From Ferruginibacter sp. (lineage in GTDB: Bacteria > Bacteroidota > Bacteroidia > Chitinophagales > Chitinophagaceae): a stretch of DNA of 64,000 nt. Position 1 is the first letter of the stretch. Every line of letters begins with the position of its first letter. Positions 55,677-64,000 of this stretch are shown piece by piece. A program made the translations under genes and the position numbers. The notes under the pieces were generated by a model that was not told the origin of the DNA, did not search any database, and saw only the letters and a list, made by a program, of their open reading frames with translations. The stretch covers positions 1 to 64,000 of the forward strand of contig JAHBTN010000003.1 of the NCBI GenBank assembly GCA_019638575.1, read 5' to 3'.

Positions 55677-56462
55677 ATGAACCTTAATCTTACGCAAAAA
55701 AATGCTTTAGTATGCGGCAGTACGCAAGGGCTTGGTTATGCAAGCGCCGCCGAACTTGCACTACTGGGATGCAATATTATTTTGCTTGCCCGAAACGAAA
55801 ATAAATTGAAAGAAACAATTAAAACGCTGGATACATCAAAAGGGCAACAGCACCAATGGCTGGTTGCCGATTTTTCTGATACACATGCAGTAAAATCAGC
55901 AATTGATGATTTTGTAAAACATAATACCATACATATATTGGTAAACAACACCGGGGGCCCGGCCGGAGGCGATGCTTTAACAGCAAAGCCCGAAGAGTTT
56001 TTATCCGCATTTAATAATCATCTTATCAATAACCATAACCTTGTGCAAGCGGTGGTACCCGGCATGAAAAAGGCGGCATTTGGCAGAATTGTGAATATAA
56101 TATCTACTTCGGTGAAAGCACCCATAAAAGGTTTGGGTGTGAGCAATACCATTCGTGCCGCAGTTGCTAACTGGGCAAAAACACTGGCAACCGAATTAGC
56201 GCCTTTTGGCATTACAGTTAATAATGTATTGCCCGGATTTACTAAAACCGTAAGGGCCGATTATATAATATCATCAAAGGCAAAAGCTTTAAATATAAGC
56301 GAAGAAGAAGTGATGAAGGCGCTGGTTGCCGAAATACCTGCTGGCAGGATAGGGCAACCCGGTGAATTTGGAGCGGCTGTTGCATTCCTTTGCAGCCCCG
56401 CCGCAGCCTATATCAACGGTATCAACCTCCCTGTAGATGGCGGGCGCCTGGGTTGTTTGTAA
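55677..56462 (+). CDS. SDR-family protein lacking the YxxxK pair
   Basis: 262 residues from ATG 55677. Cofactor motif CGSTQGLGYA (GxxxGxG) and the NNTGG block are intact, and the C-terminus (SPAAAYINGINLPVDGG) is classical. In the active-site helix the usual YxxxK is replaced by SNTIRAAV after IISTSVKAPIKGLG. Such SNxxR variants form a recurring SDR branch, so this is not a sequencing error, but conventional catalysis is doubtful. An upstream GTG extension is unlikely. A -7 element TAATTTTG lies at 55607-55614. Confidence 0.88.
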   Translation: MNLNLTQKNALVCGSTQGLGYASAAELALLGCNIILLARNENKLKETIKTLDTSKGQQHQWLVADFSDTHAVKSAIDDFVKHNTIHILVNNTGGPAGGDALTAKPEEFLSAFNNHLINNHNLVQAVVPGMKKAAFGRIVNIISTSVKAPIKGLGVSNTIRAAVANWAKTLATELAPFGITVNNVLPGFTKTVRADYIISSKAKALNISEEEVMKALVAEIPAGRIGQPGEFGAAVAFLCSPAAAYINGINLPVDGGRLGCL

Positions 56463-56594
56463 AAAATTAACAATAGATATTGGTTACAATTTTTTAAAAC
56501 TGGTATATAATTTTTTGTTGATAAAGAATTTTAATAATCAACTTAAATTTTCTTTTCTTTGAACAATTATTTTAAATCAAAAAAAATTAAAAAG

Positions 56595-57086
56595 ATGAAA
56601 CTGACGAATTTATTAATGGCAGTGGTTGTATCGGCCACCATGTTTTTTGTTGGCTGTAAGCCAAAAGATGCCGACATTAAAGCTGCAGTTGAAACTGCTT
56701 TAAAAGCTGATACCTCTTTAAAAGCAGCAATGGTTGATGTAAAAGATGGCATTGTAACTTTAACCGGCGAATGCAAGGATGATGCCTGCAAAGCAGCTTG
56801 CGAAAAATTAGTAGCCGCTGTAAAAGGTGTAAAATCAGTTGTAAATAATTGCACAGTAGCTCCACCTGCACCGGTACCTGCTTCAGTAACAACCGTATTA
56901 GATGCAGCTACACAACAGGCAGTAAAAGACGGTTTAAAAGATATAGCCGGCGTTACTGTTGAATTTGTTGGCGATAAAGCTGTATTAAAAGGCGAAGTAA
57001 CAAAAGCCAACCGTATGAAAATTATGCAGATACTTGCATCGGCAAAAGTTTTAAGTGATGTTACAGGATTAACAGATAAAAAATAA
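56595..57086 (+). CDS. Dual BON-domain lipoprotein
   Basis: 163 residues from ATG 56595. Lipoprotein signal ending FFVGC (Cys21). Two BON-like modules: about 24-85 (DIKAAVETALKADTSLKAAM, IVTLTGECKDDACKAACEKLV) and about 105-160 (QQAVKDGLKDIAGVTVEFVGDKAVLKGEVTKANR), joined by a Pro/Ala linker. Three cysteines lie in the first module. BON domains bind phospholipid surfaces and are common in stress-protective envelope proteins. The upstream TTG-start extension is unlikely. Confidence 0.85.
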   Translation: MKLTNLLMAVVVSATMFFVGCKPKDADIKAAVETALKADTSLKAAMVDVKDGIVTLTGECKDDACKAACEKLVAAVKGVKSVVNNCTVAPPAPVPASVTTVLDAATQQAVKDGLKDIAGVTVEFVGDKAVLKGEVTKANRMKIMQILASAKVLSDVTGLTDKK

Positions 57087-57113
57087 TTTTTAAAATTTTA
57101 AAAACTAAATAAA

Positions 57114-57533
57114 ATGGCTTTACAGGATAAATATGCAGTGTTATTACAAACCGCTAACAATTTAGGTGTAGCTAACTTAGCAGTAACAGAGCAAAATGGC
57201 GTTTTACACGTAGCAGGTACTGCAAATAGTACTGCCGATTATGATACACTTTGGGCTTTGTATGATAAAATAGACCCTAATATGGCTAGTGGCGACCTGA
57301 TGATGAATATTGATATTAAAGCAGAAGCTGGAGCACAGTTAAAAGTAACAACCGACTCATCTAACCTTAACATAAGAAGTACACCAAGTACCGAAGGCGA
57401 TATTGTTGGAAAAGCGGCTCATGATGAAATTGTAACACTGGTAGAAAAAACCAACGACAGCTGGTGGAAAATTAAAACTAAAGACGGAGAAGAAGGTTAT
57501 GCATTTGCACAATACCTTTCGCCGGTAGCCTGA
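57114..57533 (+). CDS. BON-like plus bacterial SH3 protein
   Basis: 139 residues with no signal peptide. Residues 1-75 (YAVLLQTANNLGVANLAVTE, GVLHVAGTANSTADYDTLW) resemble a BON domain. Residues 80-138 form a bacterial SH3 domain (SSNLNIRSTPSTEGDIVGKA, DSWWKIKTKDGEEGYAFAQYL). SH3b domains usually sit outside the cytoplasm, so the absence of an export signal is notable. The overall plan recalls the BON-LysM protein YgaU. It follows the BON lipoprotein gene by 27 bases and ends in a terminator. Confidence 0.78.
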   Translation: MALQDKYAVLLQTANNLGVANLAVTEQNGVLHVAGTANSTADYDTLWALYDKIDPNMASGDLMMNIDIKAEAGAQLKVTTDSSNLNIRSTPSTEGDIVGKAAHDEIVTLVEKTNDSWWKIKTKDGEEGYAFAQYLSPVA

Positions 57534-57551
57534 TAATTTTTCAGCATTTAT

Positions 57552-57586
57552 AAAAAAGCCATCCTTATTTACAGGGTGGCTTTTTT
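57552..57586 (+). terminator. Intrinsic terminator after the BON-SH3 gene
   Basis: AAAAAAGCCATCC (57552-57564) pairs with GGGTGGCTTTTTT (57574-57586) with one G-T wobble; the right arm ends in six T. Confidence 0.85.
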
Positions 57587-57609
57587 GTACCTTTACAAAA
57601 AAAAAGAAA

Positions 57610-58308
57610 ATGAAAAAATATATTGTAATTATCATCACAGCTTTTATAATGCCATTCTTTTTTTATTCGTGCATGGCACAAAAAAAAGTTTTAACTGCCG
57701 ATGAATTTGAAAAAGAAATTGCCGGCAAAGAAAACATACAACTGCTTGATGTAAGAACACCCGGAGAATTCTTTAGCGGGCATTTAAAAAATGCTATGCT
57801 GGCCGATTGGAACAACAAAACAGAATTTGACCGCAGGATTAACTTTATTGATAAAACAAAGCCTGTATATATTTATTGCCTGGGCGGTGGAAGAAGTTCG
57901 GCCGCTGCCGCAAAAATGGAAAAACTGGGTTTTGAAAATATCATAGAACTAAAAGGCGGCATCAATGCCTGGAAAGCAGCCAAACTACCGCTGGATGGAC
58001 AAAGCAACGAAAAGCAGATGAGCATTGAAGATTTTAAAAACAGCATTTCGGCACATAAAACAGTACTGGTAGATTTTGGCGCAGCCTGGTGCCCTCCCTG
58101 CAAAACAATGGAACCCATTCTGAAGAGTTTAGAAGAAAACAACAAAGGAAAATTTGTAATAGTAAAAGTAGATGGCGGACGGGATGAGGATATTTTAAAA
58201 GAATATAAAGTAACGGCACTGCCTGTATTCATCATATTTAAAGATGGTAAACAGGTATGGCGTAAAGACGGGATTGCCACCGAAGAGGAAATGGCAAGCC
58301 ATCTTTAA
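57610..58308 (+). CDS. Rhodanese-thioredoxin fusion lipoprotein
   Basis: 232 residues. Lipoprotein signal with Cys21 (FFYSC). A rhodanese domain follows at 25-130 with catalytic Cys90 (YIYCLGGGRSS) and the LLDVRTPGEF entry motif. A thioredoxin-fold domain at 140-232 has WCPPC (Cys161, Cys164) and LPVFIIF as the cis-proline segment. It is a plausible periplasmic disulfide or persulfide relay enzyme. The gene overlaps the stop of the convergent Pr6Pr gene by four bases. Confidence 0.9.
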   Translation: MKKYIVIIITAFIMPFFFYSCMAQKKVLTADEFEKEIAGKENIQLLDVRTPGEFFSGHLKNAMLADWNNKTEFDRRINFIDKTKPVYIYCLGGGRSSAAAAKMEKLGFENIIELKGGINAWKAAKLPLDGQSNEKQMSIEDFKNSISAHKTVLVDFGAAWCPPCKTMEPILKSLEENNKGKFVIVKVDGGRDEDILKEYKVTALPVFIIFKDGKQVWRKDGIATEEEMASHL

Positions 58309-58961
58309 GTTGCATTGCTTTTTTTATTACTTAAATATTTTCCCAAAGCAATAAGAAATAATGAAAGACCCAGGAATGCAAGGGCTAATCCACCTGCATT
58401 GATAAGCGCTTTACCATACCCTAATTGATTTGCATTGATAAACGGGTAAGGATATTCTCCTGTTGCCAGGCCACGTATGGCAATATAAATAAGGTAAACA
58501 AAGGGGTATATAAGCCAGGTAAATGCATTTGTAAACTTCAATTCTTTTTTGGGAACAAACAGCCACCACATTAATATAAACAATATAGGAATAACGGTAT
58601 GCAGTAATTCATCTGTAAAATATTGCAAACCCGTTGGCTGCCATAAAAAACGAAGTATGGCATTATAAACTACTCCAACAATGGTTATATATACTGTAAT
58701 AGCTGTTAGGGTTGTAGGTTTAGAAAAAAATCCTTCTTTACTTTCGGAAGATGTTTTAAAAAACAATATAGAAGAACATAAAGCTACAATTAGGTTAGTG
58801 AGTATTGTAAAAAAACTAAAATACCTTATGATGATTTCGGCCACTGTGCCTGTGCCATTTTGAATGATAAGGTACAACTGCGATATCAATGCAAACCACC
58901 CCAATACCATTAATACAAACAAGTATATTTTTGGAATTAAAATTTTATCATTACTCACCAT
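58305..58961 (-). CDS. Pr6Pr-family membrane protein
   Basis: 218 residues, six predicted helices. The segments IIRYFSFFTILTNLIVALC, LLHTVIPILFILMWWLFVPKK and TWLIYPFVYLIYIAIRG are those of the Pr6Pr/FAR-17a-like family. Some relatives are lipid or FAHFA hydrolases; the function of bacterial members is unknown. Confidence 0.87.
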   Translation of the reverse strand: MVSNDKILIPKIYLFVLMVLGWFALISQLYLIIQNGTGTVAEIIIRYFSFFTILTNLIVALCSSILFFKTSSESKEGFFSKPTTLTAITVYITIVGVVYNAILRFLWQPTGLQYFTDELLHTVIPILFILMWWLFVPKKELKFTNAFTWLIYPFVYLIYIAIRGLATGEYPYPFINANQLGYGKALINAGGLALAFLGLSLFLIALGKYLSNKKSNAT

Positions 58962-58998
58962 TACTGTTGATTATTTTTTCTAAAGCTGGTAAAAATAA

Positions 58999-60033
58999 TT
59001 ACCAAATATTTCGTGGGCAAGAATCGCCATATTTGTTACCGATTAAAAATCCAAGCACCACTTCATGTGTTCCTTTGGTATAAGTTTGTAACCTGGATGT
59101 TGTTGCATGTTCGTACGCATAGCTGATGTTGAAAGTGTTTGAAACATTTATCCCTATCATGCCTGAATAGCCACCCACAAGGTTTGCAAAACGGTAGCTG
59201 CCCCCTATCCACAAAAAATCCTGGTACTGCAATTTTACATTGGCGTGCACACTTGTAAGTTGTGGTTGCCAGTATTGAACCATTACCGAGGGTAATACTG
59301 AGATATCTTGCGTCATAGCAAAACGGTATCCTGCCGATGCAAAATAATTTGGTGTAAAATAGGTGCCGTATTGCTTATCGGTAACAAATTTAACTTTGCC
59401 GGGAATAATGTTTAATACCGAAGCGCCCACAAAATACCTTGCCGAATATAACCATACGCCTACTCCTACCTCGGGCCTTACTTTACTGATGGTGCCGTTA
59501 TTATATCCAATTGCCGGATCATTGGGGTCAAGATTACCCCAAACAATTTTTGATCTATCGAGGTTTACACTTGTTACACCTGCACAGAAACCTGCAGCCA
59601 GGCTTGTTTGTACACCCAATGGTTTATGATAAGCATAAGTTGCTGCTATTGACCAACGGTTGATATATCCAGCTTTATCATTAATAACATTTAACCCAAT
59701 GCCATGGTGTGCCGGCGATACTGCATATTCATCCCAGGCTTTGGGCCCACCGGGATGCTCGCCCGGTATTTTGAATGATGTAGCATTAGTACGAAGGTCT
59801 TTTTTGCCAATGGGGCTGTGTATTGTAAGATAAGTAGTTACCGGTGCGCCGTTAATGCCCGCCCATTGATTGCGGTAACTCAATTTTATATCGGTGTAAT
59901 TTTCTATACCGGTGATACCAGGATTAAGAATGTAGTTGTTTAAAATATATTGAGTGTAATATGGTTTAGCCTGTGCCATAGAAGTAAAACTTCCCAACAG
60001 GCAAATCATTACAATAAAAAAATTTTTTCTCAT
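58999..60033 (-). CDS. PorP/SprF-family type IX secretion membrane protein
   Basis: 344 residues from ATG 60033 with signal peptide (ending SMAQ). Starts with the family hallmark YYTQYILNNYILNPGITGIENYTDIKLSYRNQW, followed by beta-barrel strands and a C-terminal GNKYGDSCP. SprF/PorP proteins pair with large T9SS-exported adhesins. Here the large gene lies 38 bases upstream on the same strand, the classical arrangement. A longer frame would need a TTG start. Confidence 0.92.
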   Translation of the reverse strand: MRKNFFIVMICLLGSFTSMAQAKPYYTQYILNNYILNPGITGIENYTDIKLSYRNQWAGINGAPVTTYLTIHSPIGKKDLRTNATSFKIPGEHPGGPKAWDEYAVSPAHHGIGLNVINDKAGYINRWSIAATYAYHKPLGVQTSLAAGFCAGVTSVNLDRSKIVWGNLDPNDPAIGYNNGTISKVRPEVGVGVWLYSARYFVGASVLNIIPGKVKFVTDKQYGTYFTPNYFASAGYRFAMTQDISVLPSVMVQYWQPQLTSVHANVKLQYQDFLWIGGSYRFANLVGGYSGMIGINVSNTFNISYAYEHATTSRLQTYTKGTHEVVLGFLIGNKYGDSCPRNIW

Positions 60034-60071
60034 GTTCTCAGTTTTTATATCCCTCAATTACAATTTTCAAA

Positions 60072-63000
60072 TTATTTCAAGATGGTTACATATCCGGTTA
60101 TTGGTTCCCTTCCATTACCGGGTTCAATGATATAATAGTAAGTATCTATGGGCAATGGTTTTCCTTTTAAGGTTCCATCCCATGGTGTGTTATAACCTCT
60201 TGATTCAAATACCAATTGCCCCGTTCTTGTAAACACCTGTACCCTGTTATCGGGATAAGTGTTTAAATAATCTATACGCCAGGTATCGTTAATTCCATCA
60301 TTGTTAGGTGTAAATGTATTGGGTATGATGGGGAACTTAAGCAATTTCACAAACACATCATCGCTTAAAGAACATCCACCGCCATTGGTAACTTTTAAAG
60401 TGTAGGTCATATCGGTTAATGGCTTATCTACTTTTACATTGGCAATTGTATTATCAATCAAATACAAATTAGGTGTCCATAAATAAGATGCGTTAGGCGC
60501 ATAAACTTCAGGTTGTAATGTAATAGTTCCTCCTTCCAGTATATACCTGTCGGGGCCTGCATTTACATGTGGATATGGATATACCATAAATGGTTTTACC
60601 AATGTATCGCTATTACAATTAAAACTGTTTACGGTATATAATTTCACATTATAAGTAAGTGTATCGCTAAATGTATGAGTAAATGTGCTTGTATTCATAG
60701 TGGTGCCATCGCCTAAATCCCAAAACCATTGATTGATGGTACCATCTTTACCATCGCTGTTATCGGTGAGGGTAACATTATCGCCAATGCATATAGCCGG
60801 TTTACTGAAAGTGAAATCGGCTTTCGGTTGAGGATGAATATTATTTACAATGATAGTGGTATCATGATAACATCCCACATCACTTGTAACAAGCAGTTTA
60901 ACGTTATACGGACCTGTGCCGGTATACCAATGCGAAGGATTTACTGCAGTGGATGTATTATTAGGACTTGATGGATCTCCAAAATCCCATACATATGTTA
61001 ATGGTGAAGTACCAGGTATAGTAGAACCATTAATAAAATTAACTATTGCATTGGGTAAGCAATAGTTTGGTTTATCAACAGTAAAAGCCGGAACAGGCGC
61101 CGGGCTTACTGTTACCGGCATGATATGCGGTGTACTAGGGCACCCATAAGCTGAAGTATTGAACATGGTAACAATGAATGTACCTGCCGATGGGAAAGTA
61201 TGTGTAAACGTTGTTCCTGGTAAATGATTCTCTAAAGGAGAGCCATCTCCAAAATTCCAAACAGTATTACTTAAAGTAACAGATGCCGGAGCAGTTGATT
61301 GCTCAACAAATGTAGCAGCATTACCTTCGCATATTGGTGATACATAACTGAAAGTTGCATGGGCTGTATCAAGCACAGTTATTGTGTTGCTGATGGAATC
61401 AACACAGCCGGCTGCAGTTGAAGTAAATGTATATTTTATAGTGTGTGTACCAATCCCTGCAATCAACGGCGTAAAAATACCAGTGGGCGAAATGCCCGGG
61501 CCGCTAAATGTTCCGGTACCGGGTACGCCTCCAACTTCACTTGCTTGTGTAATCTGGAATGGCACTGCTAGCAGGCAGGCATCTGGTATATTATTAAACT
61601 GAACTTTAGGTGCCGCATTTAAAGTTATTACCCTGGTAATTTGATTAACACATAATGTTCCTGAATATGCCAGTAACCGCACACTTATATTTTTTGTAAG
61701 CGGTGTTTGAAAATTTGGATACAGGTGTGAGTATGTTTTGTTTAAAACCGGGTTATCGTCTGTTTCAAAAATAGTTGGCGTGCCGGTAACATCCCAATAA
61801 ATTTCAAGCTTTGTTACATTGCCAAAGTTTACAGTTGACAGGTTGGTGATGGTAACAGAATCATTAGCACATAATGTTGTTGGGTTACTTACCGAAAAAT
61901 CAGCAACAGGATTGGCGCCGTTTATGGTTATTGGTTGCACAATAGTATCCTTGCAACCCAATACACTTGTTACCACATGGGTAACCTGGTAAATACCTGT
62001 GGCTAAATATAAATGAATTCCATCTTTTGTAAATGTTTTTGGGCTACCATCACCAAAATCCCACTCATAACCTGCAGGGTCAATACTTCCCGATGCAATT
62101 TTACTGGTATCTATAAATACCGCCGATACATCGTTGATACATACTTCGGGTATTGTAAACCCGGCTTGTGGCCTATAGTTAATGGTTACCGGTATAGATG
62201 TAATAGGGTTGCTGGTACAGCCTTTATCTGTACTAACGGTTAAGGTTACCGTATAAGTACCGGGTGTAGGGTAAACATGCGATGGGTTTTGAATAACCTC
62301 AGTTGGCGACCCATCACCAAAATCCCAAACCCATGTATTAACCACTCCGGAATTTGCGATGGATGCATCTGTAAAATTAATAATCCTGGTTTGGCAGCTT
62401 GGTGTAGTATAGGTAAAGTTGGCGGTAGGCAAATCATTTACCAAAATATTTCCAGTTAGATTTGGTTTTACACAGGGGCCTGTAGTGCTTACTGTGTAAG
62501 TAAAATTACCTGCAATAGTAGGGGTACCGGTAATGGTAACACGATTGCCGGCAACCGACCAGGTAACACCTGTTGGTAAGCCAGCAACAGAAGCGCCGGT
62601 AGCGCTGCCGCCAAAATCGTATGTAATATTTGTAATGGTTGCATTTCTGCAAAGCTCCTGGGCATCAGTTCCTGCTGCGGATGTTAAAACCAATGTTCCG
62701 TCCTGCGTAACTGTTATTGTACCGGTAATATCAGGTACCGGAATAGCACATGGGCCTGTTGGATGAATTGTATAGGTAAATACGCCGCTTTGTGTTGATG
62801 ATCCTGAAATGGTTATAACACCTGCTGCATAAGTACCTGTAATGCCTGTAGGCAAACCGCTTACTGTACCGCCATTGCCGCTTCCGCCAATATCGTACCT
62901 GATATTTGTAATAGGTGTATTAATACAAACTATTTGATTATTGTTATCGCCTGCTCTTAAAGTTACTGTAGCATCGGGTGTAATATTTACAGTTACCGAT

Positions 63001-64000
63001 TGCCCTGTAATAGCACGTGAACATAAAGTAGAGCCTACATTTTGCACATTCACCAAATTATACACAAATGGGCCGGCCACATTTGTTGGTACCAAAACCG
63101 TAGCTGTATTACCGGTTGAATTTACTGTAAGTGGGGCGCCGCCATTAATTGTATAGGTAAAGGTATATGGAGCTGTACCCAATGAGCCCGTAAATGTAAT
63201 TACCGGTTGTGGTGCATTTATACAAACAGTAGTATTTCCGGCAATAGTTGCACTGGGTAAATCAGGAACTACCACCTGGTGAACAACCGTATCGCTTAGG
63301 CAACCCGGTGTTGTGATGGAAGCATACCTTACATTATAAGTACCGGGAGCAGAATAGGTATGTGTTGGGTTACGAAGGTTTGATGTTGGCGAACCATCGC
63401 CAAAATCCCACCACCATTTATATGTTGGTTTGGGTGTTTGGGGAGTTGTTTCAGTAAACTGGAATGGTTCTGCAACACAACCCCCGGGAGTAAAGGTAAA
63501 ATCAGCCACTGGCGGATCGGAAACCTGTAAATCAAAATCTATCTGTTGTTCAGAACCACAGCCTGAAGAATTGGGTGAATAAGTTGTTATGGTAACCGGA
63601 AAAACACCAACTGTACTAAAAGAATACAGAGATGGCAACGAATACCAATACAAGGTAACGCCATTAACTGATGTTGTTGAATCAGGGCCACCGGCGCCGG
63701 GTGTACATGTTGTATACCGTATTGTATCAATTGGTGGAACCGGCGGACCGGGAAGATTTGACAAATCCCAACGGATAGAATCGGCACAGTAAGGTAATGA
63801 CACTTTAAACCTAAAAGGTGAATTAGTACAAACAGATGGAGTGGTTTCGATACCATATTGTGTTTGAACCCTTATTTGCTGGTACAGGTCTTTTACATTG
63901 GTACCTGCAGAATATGCATAGGTTTCGTTTTGTGCATAACCATAAGCAATTGCATTAAAACTACTGTCAGATTTTAAAGAATGGTACGTTTCTGATATTG
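60072..64000 (-). CDS. PKD-repeat surface protein with gliding/T9SS C-terminal domain (5' end outside window)
   Basis: At least 1308 residues; the frame stays open through position 64000, so the start lies beyond the window. At least six PKD-type units carry the WDFGDG or WNFGDG/WDLGDG motif, with degenerate PKD-like units between. A further segment has GTYAAGVITISGSSTQSGVF-type repeats. The C-terminal about 85 residues (NTFTPNNDGINDTWRI, RTGQLVFE, GYNTPWDG, DTYYYIIE) match the gliding-motility-associated/T9SS type-B sorting domain. Likely exported to the surface via T9SS with the adjacent PorP/SprF protein, as an adhesin-like scaffold. Confidence 0.92.
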   Translation of the reverse strand, partial: ISETYHSLKSDSSFNAIAYGYAQNETYAYSAGTNVKDLYQQIRVQTQYGIETTPSVCTNSPFRFKVSLPYCADSIRWDLSNLPGPPVPPIDTIRYTTCTPGAGGPDSTTSVNGVTLYWYSLPSLYSFSTVGVFPVTITTYSPNSSGCGSEQQIDFDLQVSDPPVADFTFTPGGCVAEPFQFTETTPQTPKPTYKWWWDFGDGSPTSNLRNPTHTYSAPGTYNVRYASITTPGCLSDTVVHQVVVPDLPSATIAGNTTVCINAPQPVITFTGSLGTAPYTFTYTINGGAPLTVNSTGNTATVLVPTNVAGPFVYNLVNVQNVGSTLCSRAITGQSVTVNITPDATVTLRAGDNNNQIVCINTPITNIRYDIGGSGNGGTVSGLPTGITGTYAAGVITISGSSTQSGVFTYTIHPTGPCAIPVPDITGTITVTQDGTLVLTSAAGTDAQELCRNATITNITYDFGGSATGASVAGLPTGVTWSVAGNRVTITGTPTIAGNFTYTVSTTGPCVKPNLTGNILVNDLPTANFTYTTPSCQTRIINFTDASIANSGVVNTWVWDFGDGSPTEVIQNPSHVYPTPGTYTVTLTVSTDKGCTSNPITSIPVTINYRPQAGFTIPEVCINDVSAVFIDTSKIASGSIDPAGYEWDFGDGSPKTFTKDGIHLYLATGIYQVTHVVTSVLGCKDTIVQPITINGANPVADFSVSNPTTLCANDSVTITNLSTVNFGNVTKLEIYWDVTGTPTIFETDDNPVLNKTYSHLYPNFQTPLTKNISVRLLAYSGTLCVNQITRVITLNAAPKVQFNNIPDACLLAVPFQITQASEVGGVPGTGTFSGPGISPTGIFTPLIAGIGTHTIKYTFTSTAAGCVDSISNTITVLDTAHATFSYVSPICEGNAATFVEQSTAPASVTLSNTVWNFGDGSPLENHLPGTTFTHTFPSAGTFIVTMFNTSAYGCPSTPHIMPVTVSPAPVPAFTVDKPNYCLPNAIVNFINGSTIPGTSPLTYVWDFGDPSSPNNTSTAVNPSHWYTGTGPYNVKLLVTSDVGCYHDTTIIVNNIHPQPKADFTFSKPAICIGDNVTLTDNSDGKDGTINQWFWDLGDGTTMNTSTFTHTFSDTLTYNVKLYTVNSFNCNSDTLVKPFMVYPYPHVNAGPDRYILEGGTITLQPEVYAPNASYLWTPNLYLIDNTIANVKVDKPLTDMTYTLKVTNGGGCSLSDDVFVKLLKFPIIPNTFTPNNDGINDTWRIDYLNTYPDNRVQVFTRTGQLVFESRGYNTPWDGTLKGKPLPIDTYYYIIEPGNGREPITGYVTILK

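Noticed and set aside
60729..63792. Several plus-strand frames opposite the PKD giant
   Set aside because: Mirror frames of repetitive Thr/Val/Pro-rich coding DNA; composition explains them.
1..64000. CRISPR arrays, tRNA/rRNA genes, transposases, integrases, toxin-antitoxin pairs
   Set aside because: Looked for on both strands by motif and repeat pattern; none seen. The tandem tract at 2471-2612 lacks regular spacers, so it is not a CRISPR.

Overview
The window comes from a low-GC (about 40%) member of the Bacteroidota, most likely a Chitinophagaceae-type bacterium. The evidence is a PorP/SprF protein next to a giant PKD-repeat protein with a gliding/T9SS-type C-terminal domain, the futalosine menaquinone enzyme MqnE, Bacteroidota-typical families (DUF2851, DUF2520, DUF1835, DUF4260), many small secreted or lipoprotein products, and upstream -7 elements of the form TAnnTTTG instead of E. 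coli-like promoters. The species cannot be named from the sequence alone. No rRNA, tRNA, CRISPR array, transposase, integrase or phage gene was found; this is mostly chromosomal housekeeping DNA with strain-level accessory genes.

Layout. 1-9.4 kb: a MutS2-like ATPase without Smr domain, a repeat-filled gap, lipoprotein MsrA, a diheme cytochrome c paired with a peptide-binding lipoprotein, an M1 metallopeptidase, a polysaccharide flippase-like protein and an NlpC/P60 hydrolase. 9.7-16.6 kb: dnaE, trxA, a nucleoside-permease-like MFS transporter and mqnE. 16.6-24.5 kb: two overlooked small ORFs, small lipoprotein, dodecin, an EamA transporter, a YgjV-GNAT fusion, a SnoaL-like protein, a phosphodiester glycosidase, lipA, an outer-membrane protein and OsmC. 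24.5-31.2 kb: a Bacteroidota-typical cluster (DUF2851, Maf, UbiA-type prenyltransferase, KdsC-type phosphatase, IscX, 2Fe-2S ferredoxin, DUF2520) with a GyrI-like lipoprotein and an alpha/beta hydrolase. 31.3-39 kb: topA with a structured leader, a thioesterase, a 1279-residue GH31 enzyme ending in dockerin-like and cohesin-like modules, and an HPF/RaiA-like protein. 39-49.8 kb: small secreted proteins, a 23-residue-repeat protein, cyclophilin, a YdcF-like protein, a large metallopeptidase/propeller/barrel protein, an RRM RNA-binding protein, an epimerase plus steroid-5-alpha-reductase-like pair, a GNAT enzyme and an esterase. 49.8-55.5 kb: parC and parE enclosing DUF4260 and DUF1835 genes. 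55.6-64 kb: an atypical SDR, a BON lipoprotein, a BON-like/SH3 protein, a rhodanese-thioredoxin lipoprotein, a Pr6Pr membrane protein, PorP/SprF and the truncated PKD giant.

The clearest functional groupings are DNA replication and topology (dnaE, topA, parC, parE), redox and Fe-S maintenance (trxA, msrA, lipA, iscX, ferredoxin, rhodanese-thioredoxin), and surface/secretion functions (PorP, PKD giant, flippase, NlpC/P60, peptidases). I did not find a complete obviously new system. The best candidates for new biology are the peptidase/propeller/barrel protein, the topA leader structure, the dockerin-cohesin GH31, the epimerase/5-alpha-reductase pair, the BON/SH3 gene pair, and two unannotated small ORFs sharing a bidirectional terminator with mqnE.
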